Shown piece by piece: positions 34,062-42,000 of a stretch of DNA of 64,000 nt (its first letter is position 1; each line of letters begins with the position of its first letter). The stretch comes from Frateuria_A sp035944355 (lineage in GTDB: Bacteria > Pseudomonadota > Gammaproteobacteria > Xanthomonadales > Rhodanobacteraceae): NCBI RefSeq assembly GCF_035944355.1, contig NZ_DASZBH010000014.1, forward strand, positions 62,001 to 126,000. Reading direction: 5' to 3'. The notes under the pieces are model-generated. The model did not search any database. It saw only the letters and a list, made by a program, of their open reading frames with translations, and had not been told where the DNA came from. The position numbers were made by a program, and so were the translations under genes.

Positions 34062-35279
34062 TCAGGTCAACGTCACGGTGATGTTCGAGGCGTTGAGCGT
34101 GGGCAGCTGGTCGATGCCCACCGCGAGGGAGCTGGTCGTGGGGCTCGCGGTCGACCCGATGGTCACGGAGAGGATCTGGACGTGCGGGTCCACGCCGGAG
34201 ATGCCGGCGAAGTAGCGACCGGCGTACAGCGTGGCGCCGATGCGCGCACGCGTCCCGCCATCCTGGCCATTGAACGCAGCCAGCACCGCGTTCTGGATCA
34301 GTTGCGTCACGTTGGACGGCAGCGCCGGGTTGTTGACCAAGTTGACCGCGATGTAGACGTTGATCGAGGCCGGCACCTCCCACTTCACCGCGTAGGTCGG
34401 ATAGGGGGTGATGCCCTGCGACTCGTCGGTGTAGGTATAGGTCGTGTTGCCGTTGTAGCTGCAGCCGAGGGATTTCTTCGACCAGATCGCTTTGGCGATG
34501 GCGGCCGGATCGCCACCGGCGACGGCCACGTAGATCGAATTGGCCGCGACCGGGTAGTTGGTCGATCCGGTATTGACCGCGGCGTTCGTCGAGTTGTCGA
34601 TGACATAGGCGTCGACCACGTTGGGCACGGCCAGGACGGCGGCATAGACCGCCTGGGTCGAATTGACGGCGTTGGCGGCGACCGAGTTCTGCCGGCGAAA
34701 CTCGAAGTCGGACCGGGACTCCTCGTTGACGCCCGGCGTGCCGGCGGTGGGGTTGCTGACCGACTCCCAGCCGGTGACCGCCCGATAGATCGAGTTGAGC
34801 GCACCGATCGGGCAGGCAATGGGGCCGGTGGTCAGGCACTGGAACGGCACCGCGATGCTGCCACCGGCCGGGATGGTGGCTGCCGAGAGGCTGGCGTACT
34901 GGTAGCCGTTGGCGTCCTGCACGATCGAGCCGACGGGAATCACCGTTCCAGCCAGGCCCGTACAGGTGCCGGTGACCAGCGTGCCGGAGGCGGCGATGCG
35001 GTTGATGAAGTAAATCCGACCGATCGCATCCTGGAAGCGGCCATCGGCGGTGTCGGGATTGACCTGGTTGACGATGGTCGCGATCTGGTCGTTCTTGTCA
35101 CCGATGATCGCGGCGAAGGACTGCGCCAGCTGGCCCTGGGGTGAGGTGAGCGAGGTCGACATGCCGCCGCCGAAGGCGCTGTTCATGTCGGCCAGCACGC
35201 CGGCCACGATGTCCGCTTCCTGCGGCAGCGTGATGCCAGTCGAGCCGAAGGTGATGTCCGGAACGTTGGTGGTGCTCAT
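34062..35279 (-). CDS. Baseplate J-like wedge protein
   Basis: Protein of 405 residues. It contains FGGGMSTSLTSPQGQLAQSFAAI and the region ESRSDFEFRRQNSVAANAVNSTQAVYAAVLAVPNVVDAYV (conserved in parts: SDFEFR, VPNV), which is the hallmark of the Mu gp47/P2 gpJ baseplate wedge family. The start ATG at 35279 overlaps the stop of the upstream small protein by one base. It should form the wedge ring of the baseplate. Confidence 0.9.
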   Translation of the reverse strand: MSTTNVPDITFGSTGITLPQEADIVAGVLADMNSAFGGGMSTSLTSPQGQLAQSFAAIIGDKNDQIATIVNQVNPDTADGRFQDAIGRIYFINRIAASGTLVTGTCTGLAGTVIPVGSIVQDANGYQYASLSAATIPAGGSIAVPFQCLTTGPIACPIGALNSIYRAVTGWESVSNPTAGTPGVNEESRSDFEFRRQNSVAANAVNSTQAVYAAVLAVPNVVDAYVIDNSTNAAVNTGSTNYPVAANSIYVAVAGGDPAAIAKAIWSKKSLGCSYNGNTTYTYTDESQGITPYPTYAVKWEVPASINVYIAVNLVNNPALPSNVTQLIQNAVLAAFNGQDGGTRARIGATLYAGRYFAGISGVDPHVQILSVTIGSTASPTTSSLAVGIDQLPTLNASNITVTLT

Positions 35280-35632
35280 CAGAAGTTCACCGTGATCGGC
35301 GTGGAGTTGAAGGTGCTGGTGACGTACACGGTCCCGGTCAGCCGTCGGTTGGTGAGTGCCAGCTGAGCGACGGAGGCGGACAGGACCTGCGCGATACCGA
35401 GCGCGGCCGCTTCGATGTAGCCTTTGAGCAGCGAGAACGGGGGGCGCTGGCCGAGGATGGTCTGGAAGTACGGCAGGCCCAGCGTGGTGTCGTACCAGCA
35501 CTCCCCCAGGAAGGTGCGTATGGCGCTGGCGACGTCCTGAGCGATGGACAGATCCGGCGTGGCGAGGTTGAGGTTCCCGTTGGAATCCAACTGCAGATCC
35601 CACGTCGCGGTGTTGAGGGGTAGCGTCAGCAT
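35279..35632 (-). CDS. Baseplate wedge protein, gp25/Mu gp46-like
   Basis: Protein of 117 residues in the position always occupied by gpW/gp25 or Mu gp46-type proteins, directly before baseplate J and overlapping it by one base. LATPDLSIAQDVASAIRTFLGECWYDTTLGLPYFQ fits that group (conserved core DLSIAQ and GECWYDTTLG). A hairpin with U-run ends 15 bases before its start. The family call rests on context and this short motif. Confidence 0.75.
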   Translation of the reverse strand: MLTLPLNTATWDLQLDSNGNLNLATPDLSIAQDVASAIRTFLGECWYDTTLGLPYFQTILGQRPPFSLLKGYIEAAALGIAQVLSASVAQLALTNRRLTGTVYVTSTFNSTPITVNF

Positions 35633-35646
35633 GGGTTGTCCACATG

Positions 35647-35667
35647 AAAAACCCCGCCGGAGCGGGG
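35647..35667 (-). terminator. Leftward hairpin and U-tract before gp25-like gene
   Basis: CCCCGC (35652-35657) pairs with GCGGGG (35662-35667) around CGGA; on the minus strand it is followed by TTTTT (35651-35647). It stands 15 bases before the next late gene and in the path of late transcription. The core is identical to that of the terminator at 63143-63160. Confidence 0.75.
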
Positions 35668-35680
35668 TATGGGGGTCAGG

Positions 35681-36592
35681 ATGAAAGTTCTTTTGGCAAT
35701 GGCTGCCCTGCTAATCGCGGGAGCCTCTTTCCCTGCAACTGCTCGCGAGGCATCGCCCAACATCACGACGAAATCGACATGCGATAGCTATCAACGTCAG
35801 ATCGATTTTTTTCGCACGCAGGGCAGCGACGATCTCGCCGGTGAGGCGCAAAAAAAGCTAGCAGCCTGCGAAAAGAGCGCCGCCGAAGATCAGTTGTTGA
35901 TTTCCCAATACGCCAACGCCCATCCGAACGAACCTTGCCCGGCGCAACAAGTTGGCCTTGAGCGCGCGCAGGCTGCCGTCAACAAGAGCGGAACCCTCGC
36001 GGGCCGACTCTTTGGCGGTCCGTCATCCCTTTACAAGGCTTCCTTGGGTAGTGCCCGCCAGGCCCTTGCAGATTGCCAGCGCCAAGCTGCTTACGCATCG
36101 GCGCAAGACGCCCAGCGTGATGCCAATGAGAAACAGCGGATCGCCTATGAAGCCACTCCGGAAGGACAGGCGTTGATGAGGGCCAACGCGATAACCGACG
36201 GTCACGTCAACGTTGCAACCTTCACTCCGCGAACCATCGTTGGTGCAGCCGGGCATTGGCGAGATTTGGGTCTGACCGACGATGGGCACCACTATTACTC
36301 GGTCAGTCGCCAGGTTGGTGACGAGCGACGCCTGTTCCTCAAAAGCTTCACGCTGGATGCTGATGGAATGCCCGGAACGATCAACATCGTCCAAACGGCT
36401 TTCGTGTGTCGGTCTTCCGGCCCACTGCCCGCTGTAATGCGCATTGTTGACGGCTACGATTTCGATGGACGCACAGGCGACCCGATGGGTGCATCGTTGC
36501 CGGGTGCCTGGGGAACCTCCATTTCTGTCGAAGACGAAAGCGTGTTGCAATCAGCGGTTGAAACGTCCTGCGAGGCCGGCGCTCGCCATTAG
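35681..36592 (+). CDS. Exported protein of unknown function inserted in baseplate cluster (moron)
   Basis: Protein of 303 residues that I do not recognise. A signal peptide (MKVLLAMAALLIAG, cleavage near ATA-RE) precedes a Cys-containing helical region (TCDSYQRQIDFFRTQG, KKLAACEKSAAEDQ) and a C-terminal part with HYYSVSRQVGDERRLFLKSF. Paired Cys residues suggest disulfides in the periplasm. It is on the plus strand within a leftward operon, between the spike gene and the gp25-like gene, and its composition is less GC-rich. The ATG at 35681 is preferred to that at 35669, which lies in a hairpin. It is best seen as a cargo gene expressed from the lysogen. Confidence 0.75.
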   Translation: MKVLLAMAALLIAGASFPATAREASPNITTKSTCDSYQRQIDFFRTQGSDDLAGEAQKKLAACEKSAAEDQLLISQYANAHPNEPCPAQQVGLERAQAAVNKSGTLAGRLFGGPSSLYKASLGSARQALADCQRQAAYASAQDAQRDANEKQRIAYEATPEGQALMRANAITDGHVNVATFTPRTIVGAAGHWRDLGLTDDGHHYYSVSRQVGDERRLFLKSFTLDADGMPGTINIVQTAFVCRSSGPLPAVMRIVDGYDFDGRTGDPMGASLPGAWGTSISVEDESVLQSAVETSCEAGARH

Positions 36593-37278
36593 GCCGTCGG
36601 CGGCCCCGACGTACCGCCGCCGGTCGAAACGCCAGAGTGCTTATGCGTCGAGAGCGCAATGCCGTTGCCCTTGACTTCGCCCGAGGCGGTGATAGTGCTG
36701 TTGGCCGTCACCGCTTGATCGAGCTGCGTCGTGCCGGTCACTTCGAGGTTGCCCTGTACCTTCACGTTCGGCGCCTGGATGGTGACCGTCTGCGGGGACA
36801 GCACCGTGATGCCGCTGGTGGTGAACTGCACGTATTGCTGCGGCGTGCCGTTGAGCATGCCGCCCAGGTACAAGCCATCGGATAGGCTGTGGCGACGCAG
36901 GGAACCTGGCACCCCCTGTGCCTTGGTGGCGATCACGGCCGAGAGGTCTCGGTCGGCGAACACCGCCACGCCGATGTCTCCGATCTGCGGGTCCAGAATC
37001 ACCGCGTTCGTGCCGCCCTGGATGCGCATGTAGGGCAAGCCGTAGAGCACCGGCAGTGGGGTGACGTTCCCCTCCCCGTCGGTCTGGTTCACCAGCGGCT
37101 GCACGTCCATCGTGCCCACCGGCTCGACGCCGCCGGCGTTGCTCACGGCAAGGACTTTGACGAGGGTGGCGGTGCGAACCCGGCCGAGCATGCGCCGGAT
37201 GACGAATTCAGCCGATGCCTTGGGATTGGAGGCCACGCTTGGGTCGCGAAAGCCGTTCAGTGCGTCAGATGCCGACAA
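36589..37278 (-). CDS. Gp138-type membrane-puncturing tail spike
   Basis: Protein of 229 residues. An N-terminal OB-fold-type part (LVKVLAVSNAGGVEPVGTMDVQPLV, IGDIGVAVFADRDLSAV) is followed by a beta-helical shaft (VQFTTSGITVLSPQTVTIQAPNVKVQGNLEVTG with short repeats). The C-terminal tip has HKHSGVSTGGGTSGPP, which resembles the HxH metal-binding tip of phage spikes. It pierces the outer membrane at the end of the tube. Its 3' end overlaps the plus-strand gene by four bases. Confidence 0.88.
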   Translation of the reverse strand: MSASDALNGFRDPSVASNPKASAEFVIRRMLGRVRTATLVKVLAVSNAGGVEPVGTMDVQPLVNQTDGEGNVTPLPVLYGLPYMRIQGGTNAVILDPQIGDIGVAVFADRDLSAVIATKAQGVPGSLRRHSLSDGLYLGGMLNGTPQQYVQFTTSGITVLSPQTVTIQAPNVKVQGNLEVTGTTQLDQAVTANSTITASGEVKGNGIALSTHKHSGVSTGGGTSGPPTA

Positions 37279-38215
37279 TGCCGCTATCTCCGATGGTGGC
37301 CGTGGTGAACCAAGGCCCGTTGGGAAGGTTGGCGGACAGCTCGTGCGTGACCGTCCAGACGTAGTACACGCCCGGCGATCCAGGCACCGTGCCCGGCTGA
37401 GGCGAGAAGCCCACTGCGGCGCGCTGCGCGTTGGCTCCGAAGTTAGGGATGGAAGTGACCACGTTGACCTTGCGCCCGAACTCGATCTGCGGATTGAACA
37501 GCGTGCGGACGATCACGCCATTCATCGTGTACTGCGGATAGCCGACCATGCCGGTAGCGGCCGAGACCTCGATTACCTGCGCGTCGCGGGTTTTGCCGCG
37601 CTGCCAGATGACGAGGGTGTTCGGATGTCCAGGTTTGATGTCGTAGAACACGCCGGAGGAGGCGCAAATGTCGGCGATCTGGTCCTTGAGCGAACCCGGT
37701 GCAGCATGGTTGTTGAGCTTCGCCGTCACGCCAGCACTGTTGTCGAACGCGTATCCGGCCTGCGCCGCCAGGGCCGAAAGCATGGTGGCCACATCCAAGG
37801 TGCCTTTGTAGCTGGCGCCTGCCGCCGAGGTGAGTTGGACGTCGTAGGCCGTACTCGCGAAGATGTCGATCATCACGTCAGGCATGGCGTTGTAGTTGAT
37901 CGATCCGTCGTAGATCGACCCATCGAACACGAGCGCCTGGCCGATCTCGGCGTCGACCGCAAACACCTGCACGCTGTTCTTCTTGTAGCCGAAGCCCTGC
38001 GAGAACCCCAGCGTCGATAGCTTCGCGAGGTCCGCTGGCAGCATGCCGGCGATGCGTAGCTGCATCAGCCGCGCGAAGGTGCCATAGGCGCCGCCGGCGT
38101 TCTGGATCATGGCTTCGCATCGCAACCCCCGCAGTTCCACGCTCGACGCGCCGTTGTCGAAGGTCGAGCCATCCAATTGGATGCGGATGAGCAGGTCGCG
38201 CTGGATGAAGCTCAC
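37265..38215 (-). CDS. Tail hub protein (baseplate)
   Basis: Protein of 316 residues, located between the plug and spike genes, the place of the trimeric hub (T4 gp27/Mu gp44-like). It contains RCEAMIQNAGGAYGTFARLMQLRIAGM and a C-terminal part YYVWTVTHELSANLPNGPWFTT, both seen in related Burkholderia-type myophages. GTG start at 38215 in a GTGA overlap with the plug gene. The function is assigned mainly from order. Confidence 0.75.
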   Translation of the reverse strand: MSFIQRDLLIRIQLDGSTFDNGASSVELRGLRCEAMIQNAGGAYGTFARLMQLRIAGMLPADLAKLSTLGFSQGFGYKKNSVQVFAVDAEIGQALVFDGSIYDGSINYNAMPDVMIDIFASTAYDVQLTSAAGASYKGTLDVATMLSALAAQAGYAFDNSAGVTAKLNNHAAPGSLKDQIADICASSGVFYDIKPGHPNTLVIWQRGKTRDAQVIEVSAATGMVGYPQYTMNGVIVRTLFNPQIEFGRKVNVVTSIPNFGANAQRAAVGFSPQPGTVPGSPGVYYVWTVTHELSANLPNGPWFTTATIGDSGIVGI

Positions 38216-38523
38216 AGCGCGCCCCCTGCCTCGCCCGGGAGCAGGTAAGCCAGCAGGAAGCGCGTGCCAAGGCCGCTGTAGACCGGGTCGGCGCTGCCCT
38301 GGGTGTCCACGAAGGCCAGGTCGCCGACGAAGCCCAGGTAGGCCTGGCGCACCAGCAGCACGCGGTTGCGGCAGAGCACGCACGACACGATGGGCCGCTG
38401 CGCCAGGGACAGGTCCAGGTAGAGGCCCGTGGTCTTCTGGTATACCGCGATCTGGCACGACTGGCTGGCCAGCGAGACCGTCAGGTTCTGCGACGGCACC
38501 GGCTGAAGCGGGATCAGCATCAT
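38212..38523 (-). CDS. Baseplate plug protein, Pam3 gp18-like
   Basis: Protein of 103 residues. MMLIPLQPVPSQNLTVSLASQ and the end VYSGLGTRFLLAYLLPGE match the small baseplate plug family known from cyanophage Pam3, in which it closes the centre of the simple baseplate. Starts four bases into the end of the preceding gene (overlap), and is coupled to the hub gene downstream. Confidence 0.75.
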   Translation of the reverse strand: MMLIPLQPVPSQNLTVSLASQSCQIAVYQKTTGLYLDLSLAQRPIVSCVLCRNRVLLVRQAYLGFVGDLAFVDTQGSADPVYSGLGTRFLLAYLLPGEAGGAL

Positions 38524-39146
38524 GATGCAAAGGGTCCGGTCGGGGCTGGGAACGTGCCCAGCGGGAAGGTGGTGGCCTGCACGGTGCCGCTGTTGACCGG
38601 CGTGGCCGCCGAGGGCGACTTCGGGTTGCCGTACTGCGCGGGCGTGGCCTCGCGCACCTGCTTGAACCAGGCCTCGACGGTGAGCATGGTCGCCCCGCCG
38701 GTGGCCTCGCGCCGGTAGTCGTAGTGGTCGAGCGTGAGGCTCTTGTAGGTAATGTCCGGCGTCACCACGGTGAAGAGGTCCGTGGAGCTGAGCATGTAGT
38801 CAAGCGTGCTCAGGAAGTCGCCTTTCTGCATGTATTGCTGCCCGAGGGTGAGCCCGAGAGCCGCGGTGGCCGATTGCACGAAGTTCAATCCGCCGCACAC
38901 CATCGTCATGCGGATCTCGAAGGGCTCGGCGACCTTGTTGTAGCTGGCGAAGGCGCCCTGCTCCACTGGGTAATTGCTGACCCGGTAGTCGCCGCGGAAC
39001 TCGAACCGCGGCACCGTGTCCGGCACGATGACCTTCGACCCGTCGCCGGCCAGTACCATCCAATCGCTGGCGGCGGGGTTGAGGATGTCGACGCCGGTCA
39101 GGTCGCCCAGCTCGGCGAGACCGGCCAGCAGCGTGGTGACGTTCAT
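38520..39146 (-). CDS. Baseplate/tail protein after tape measure
   Basis: Protein of 208 residues, not recognised in detail. It has VPRFEFRGDYRVSNYPVEQGAFASYNKV and LDHYDYRREATGGATMLTVEAWF, which resemble the distal tail/first-hub proteins that follow the tape measure in this phage group (Pam3 gp16-like position). One-base overlap with the tape measure gene and an overlap with the plug gene show it belongs to the baseplate operon. Confidence 0.65.
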   Translation of the reverse strand: MNVTTLLAGLAELGDLTGVDILNPAASDWMVLAGDGSKVIVPDTVPRFEFRGDYRVSNYPVEQGAFASYNKVAEPFEIRMTMVCGGLNFVQSATAALGLTLGQQYMQKGDFLSTLDYMLSSTDLFTVVTPDITYKSLTLDHYDYRREATGGATMLTVEAWFKQVREATPAQYGNPKSPSAATPVNSGTVQATTFPLGTFPAPTGPFAS

Positions 39147-40942
39147 CAGTCCACTCCGGTGTCGGCCAGCGCGACCAGGCTGTTGTTCTGCAGCGCCCCG
39201 CGCAGATCCCGCGCGATGCCTTGCGCGTCGGTCGCCCGGGTGTTCACCGTGATCGAGCCGATATGGGTCTCCGACGTGCTGGTGCGCGAGGCCAGTGCCG
39301 TGCGCCCCGGCGCCTGCTGGCGCGCGCCCAGGCGGATGCCGCCCAGGATGTCGTCGGTGCTCAGCGTGCCGTTGCCCTCATGCCGCGCGATGCCCCTCAC
39401 CAGCGGAATCAGAGTGTCGAGGTTGGACAGGTCCAGGTGCTCGTTCGCGCCCTTGCCCGTGGCCCGGGCCAACGAGGCGATATAGGCGGCCACGTTGTTG
39501 CCGTCGGCGGACGGCGCGTATTTGCGCACGATGCCGCTGATGGTGTCGATCCCGCGGGAGGCGTACAGGGCGAGCTGGCGCACCAGCGCGGCGATGCCCT
39601 CCTGCAGGCTGTCGAAGGCGGCGAACCGCGCGTTCGGCCCGGACTCCAGGTGCGCGCCAGCCTGGCCCACGAAATTCAGGTTGCCCGGGTTGTTGTTGCG
39701 CCGCCCGCGCGACTGGCGCGCGCGATCCAGGGCCGCCAGGTCCTTCACCCGCTGGTTGCTGACATGGTCGCCGACGCCGTACTCGTTGCGCAGGATGGCC
39801 TTCGTGGCCTCCTGGTCGCCGAAGTAGGACTTGACCAGCGCCACGCTGTAGCCGATCGCGTCGTCGGCCTTCGTGCCCTCGATCTGCTTGTGGATCAGGG
39901 TCCCGATGCCGTAGCCGGCCGCGGCCGCGCCGGCCGCCGCCATCGCCCACAAGCCGGCGGTGGTGCTCGCCAGCAGCGGGAGGAGTCGCCCCAGGCCTCC
40001 GATCAGACCCAGCACCGGCGAGAGCACCTTGAGCGCCAGAATGCCGCCCAGGGCGATGGCGACCGCCTTCCAGCCGCCGAACGCCTTCACGACGTCGACG
40101 ACCTCGTCCGCGAGCTTCTCGATCTTCCGGGCGACCGCATCCCAGTCGACCGCATCGAGCCAGTCAGCAAAGCGCGTAGCCAGGCGCTCCAACACCGGCG
40201 AGAGCTTGTCGAAGGCCAGTTCGCTCGCGCCCTTGAAACGCAGCTGGATCAACGCCCACTGCTTCTGCAGCCGCTCGGCCGCCTTGGCGCTCTCGTCGGT
40301 GACGCGCGACATGCGCGACGCTTCGGCCAGCTGCTGCTGCAAGGCCTCGGACCCCTGCATCACTGGGTTGAACATACCGCCTACGCCGAGCTGGTTGGCC
40401 GCCACCAGCGCCATCTGGCGCGGCATTTTGCTCAGCCGGTCGGAGATGCGAAGCAGCGCGTCCTCCGCCGTCTTCACGCCCGTCAGGTCGATCCCGAACA
40501 GGCGCGCGGCGTCGGTCAGGCCCGAGTGCCCGCGCAGCTGCGCCTCCGCGATGCCGGCCGCCAGCGTGTTGAGCACACCGAATGCGTCCTGCGCCTGCCC
40601 GCCCATCTCCTTGGCGACCGTGCCCCAGGCCTCGAGCTCGCGCGTGCTGATGCCGAGGTTCCGCGACAGGCGCGAGAGCGCCGCCTGGCCGTCCACGTTC
40701 GAGGCGATGAAGTCCTTGAGCGTGGTCGCCGCACCGAAGGCGGCCAGTAAGCCCAGGAGCTGGTTGCGCACCGCGGAGAAGCCCTCGGCCATGCGCTTGC
40801 CGCCCTCGGCCACCTGCTTGGCGGCGGCATCGGATTTCTTGCGGAACGCCTCCAGGCCCTCCGAGGCGCGCTTGTGGCCCTTGTCGAAGCTGGCGGTATC
40901 CAGCCCCAGGGTCATGACGAGGGCGTCGATCACGGTGGCCAT
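39146..40942 (-). CDS. Tail tape measure protein with C-terminal muralytic domain
   Basis: Protein of 598 residues. The N-terminus (1-90) is the usual tape-measure start (MTLGLDTASFDKGHKRASEG). A helical middle and a hydrophobic region (about 290-350, GGILALKVLSPVLGLIGG) follow. From about 412 there is a lysozyme-like domain: RRNNNPGNLNFVGQAG, FAAFDSLQEGIAALVRQL and DTISGIVRKYAPSADGNN, as in phage structural muralytic proteins. It sets tail length and cuts peptidoglycan during DNA entry. At 598 residues it implies a short tail. Confidence 0.87.
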   Translation of the reverse strand: MATVIDALVMTLGLDTASFDKGHKRASEGLEAFRKKSDAAAKQVAEGGKRMAEGFSAVRNQLLGLLAAFGAATTLKDFIASNVDGQAALSRLSRNLGISTRELEAWGTVAKEMGGQAQDAFGVLNTLAAGIAEAQLRGHSGLTDAARLFGIDLTGVKTAEDALLRISDRLSKMPRQMALVAANQLGVGGMFNPVMQGSEALQQQLAEASRMSRVTDESAKAAERLQKQWALIQLRFKGASELAFDKLSPVLERLATRFADWLDAVDWDAVARKIEKLADEVVDVVKAFGGWKAVAIALGGILALKVLSPVLGLIGGLGRLLPLLASTTAGLWAMAAAGAAAAGYGIGTLIHKQIEGTKADDAIGYSVALVKSYFGDQEATKAILRNEYGVGDHVSNQRVKDLAALDRARQSRGRRNNNPGNLNFVGQAGAHLESGPNARFAAFDSLQEGIAALVRQLALYASRGIDTISGIVRKYAPSADGNNVAAYIASLARATGKGANEHLDLSNLDTLIPLVRGIARHEGNGTLSTDDILGGIRLGARQQAPGRTALASRTSTSETHIGSITVNTRATDAQGIARDLRGALQNNSLVALADTGVD

Positions 40943-40945
40943 GGG

Positions 40946-41556
40946 TCAGTCCTGGGCGGCGTTCATCAGCTGGGTGTTGTGCGCGTCGACGGTGATGATC
41001 TCGAGCAGGCACCAGAGGTCTTCCAGGCCGTACACGGTGTCGAGCTCGTGCAGCGTGGCGTGTCGGGAGGAGACGACGGTGCCGATCGTGCGCGGGAGAT
41101 TTAAGTACTCGGCCAGTCCGTTGGCCGGGCCGCCTACGCGGGGTCCGACGTCGATTGCGCGGCGGCCTTCAAAAAATCCGTGTGGAGCTTGAACACCTCC
41201 AGGCGCAGCTTCAGACGGGTCGGCACTTCCTCGATGTCGTCCTCGACCAGGCCGCGGGTGATCGCCGGGTTGGCCGGGTTGGGCACGATCGACACGCAGC
41301 GGAACATCTCGTCCATGAGCACCTGCGCCTCCTCGAACGGTAGGCGACCGACCAGCGACAGGCCGTAGCTGGCCATGCCGGCCATCCCCGCCTCGGCCAG
41401 GCCCTCGGGCAGTTCCACGCCGTGGCGGGACAGCGCGAGGAAGGCGCGCACCGCCCAGCGCTCGGCCTGGCTGGCGGCCATCTCTTGGATCAGGAACACC
41501 TTGCCCTTGTCGCGACCCTCGTCCGTGATGGCGACCTGCAGCGTCTTGCGCGCCAT
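40946..41556 (-). CDS. Tail assembly chaperone GT fusion (by -1 frameshift)
   Basis: Joined product join(41556..41170, 41170..40946), about 203 residues: the G protein up to the slippery site, then 74 residues in the -1 frame (after HGFF: EGRRAIDVGPRVGGPANGLA, ending IITVDAHNTQLMNAAQD). This is the same arrangement as the lambda G/GT chaperones between tube and tape measure genes, in which the T part recruits the tail subunits. The -1 frame alone has no start of its own, which supports frameshifting. Confidence 0.85.
41134..41556 (-). CDS. Tail assembly chaperone G
   Basis: Protein of 140 residues (MARKTLQVAITDEGRDKG...), a mostly helical cytoplasmic chaperone that would coat the tape measure during tail assembly. 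It shares its first 129 residues with the GT fusion and ends in frame 0 with KAAAQSTSDPA. The start ATG at 41556 overlaps the stop of the tube gene (TAATG). Identification rests on position and on the recoding site near its 3' end. Confidence 0.85.
   Translation of the reverse strand: MARKTLQVAITDEGRDKGKVFLIQEMAASQAERWAVRAFLALSRHGVELPEGLAEAGMAGMASYGLSLVGRLPFEEAQVLMDEMFRCVSIVPNPANPAITRGLVEDDIEEVPTRLKLRLEVFKLHTDFLKAAAQSTSDPA
41170..41176 (-). promoter_or_regulatory. -1 ribosomal frameshift site of G/GT
   Basis: On the minus strand the heptamer T-TTT-TTG is placed in frame (codons TTT at 41175-41173 and TTG at 41172-41170). Slipping back by one gives TTT-TTT and continues with GAA into the T frame. 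This is a canonical X-XXY-YYZ slippery sequence at the expected place. Confidence 0.9.
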
Positions 41557-41987
41557 TACAGCGGCGCTCCGACAATGGTGTTCCAAGTGATCTCGTACCG
41601 AACCGGCTGCAGGACCTTTTTCACGTCAGGGATCGGCTTGTACTTGGTCAGGAAGCCCCGAGTCGCCACGTACTTCTTCCCGATGGCAGGCAGGCTGACG
41701 GTGGCGTTGGCGATCAGCACCTCCTGGGTGGCCTTCATGGCGAGCGCCCAGTTGTTGAAGATCTCCAGCGAGTCGCTGTCCGGCATCAGAACGATGACCT
41801 GCTTCGTCGGGTTGAAGATGAAGCCACCGGAGAGGTGGCCATCCACACCCATGACGGTCTCGACGATCTCGACGTCTTCGGTGGAGAAGCAGTCGTCGGC
41901 GGCGTAGCCATGAAGGATCTGCGGCGAGGGATACAGGCCCGTGATCGCCAGGGCGAAAACGGAGTTGGCTGCGGTGATGGTCTGCAT
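41556..41987 (-). CDS. Tail tube protein (DUF3277-like)
   Basis: Protein of 143 residues. FNNWALAMKATQEVLIANATVSLPAIGKKYVATRGFLTKYKPIPDVKKVLQPVRYEI (seen in parts) and GGFIFNPTKQVIVLMPDSDS fit the small DUF3277 tube family that follows DUF3383 sheath genes in this phage group. It would polymerise inside the sheath. The ATG at 41987 is 13 bases after the sheath stop; its stop overlaps the chaperone start. Confidence 0.82.
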   Translation of the reverse strand: MQTITAANSVFALAITGLYPSPQILHGYAADDCFSTEDVEIVETVMGVDGHLSGGFIFNPTKQVIVLMPDSDSLEIFNNWALAMKATQEVLIANATVSLPAIGKKYVATRGFLTKYKPIPDVKKVLQPVRYEITWNTIVGAPL

Positions 41988-42000
41988 GGGAGCGGCTCCG

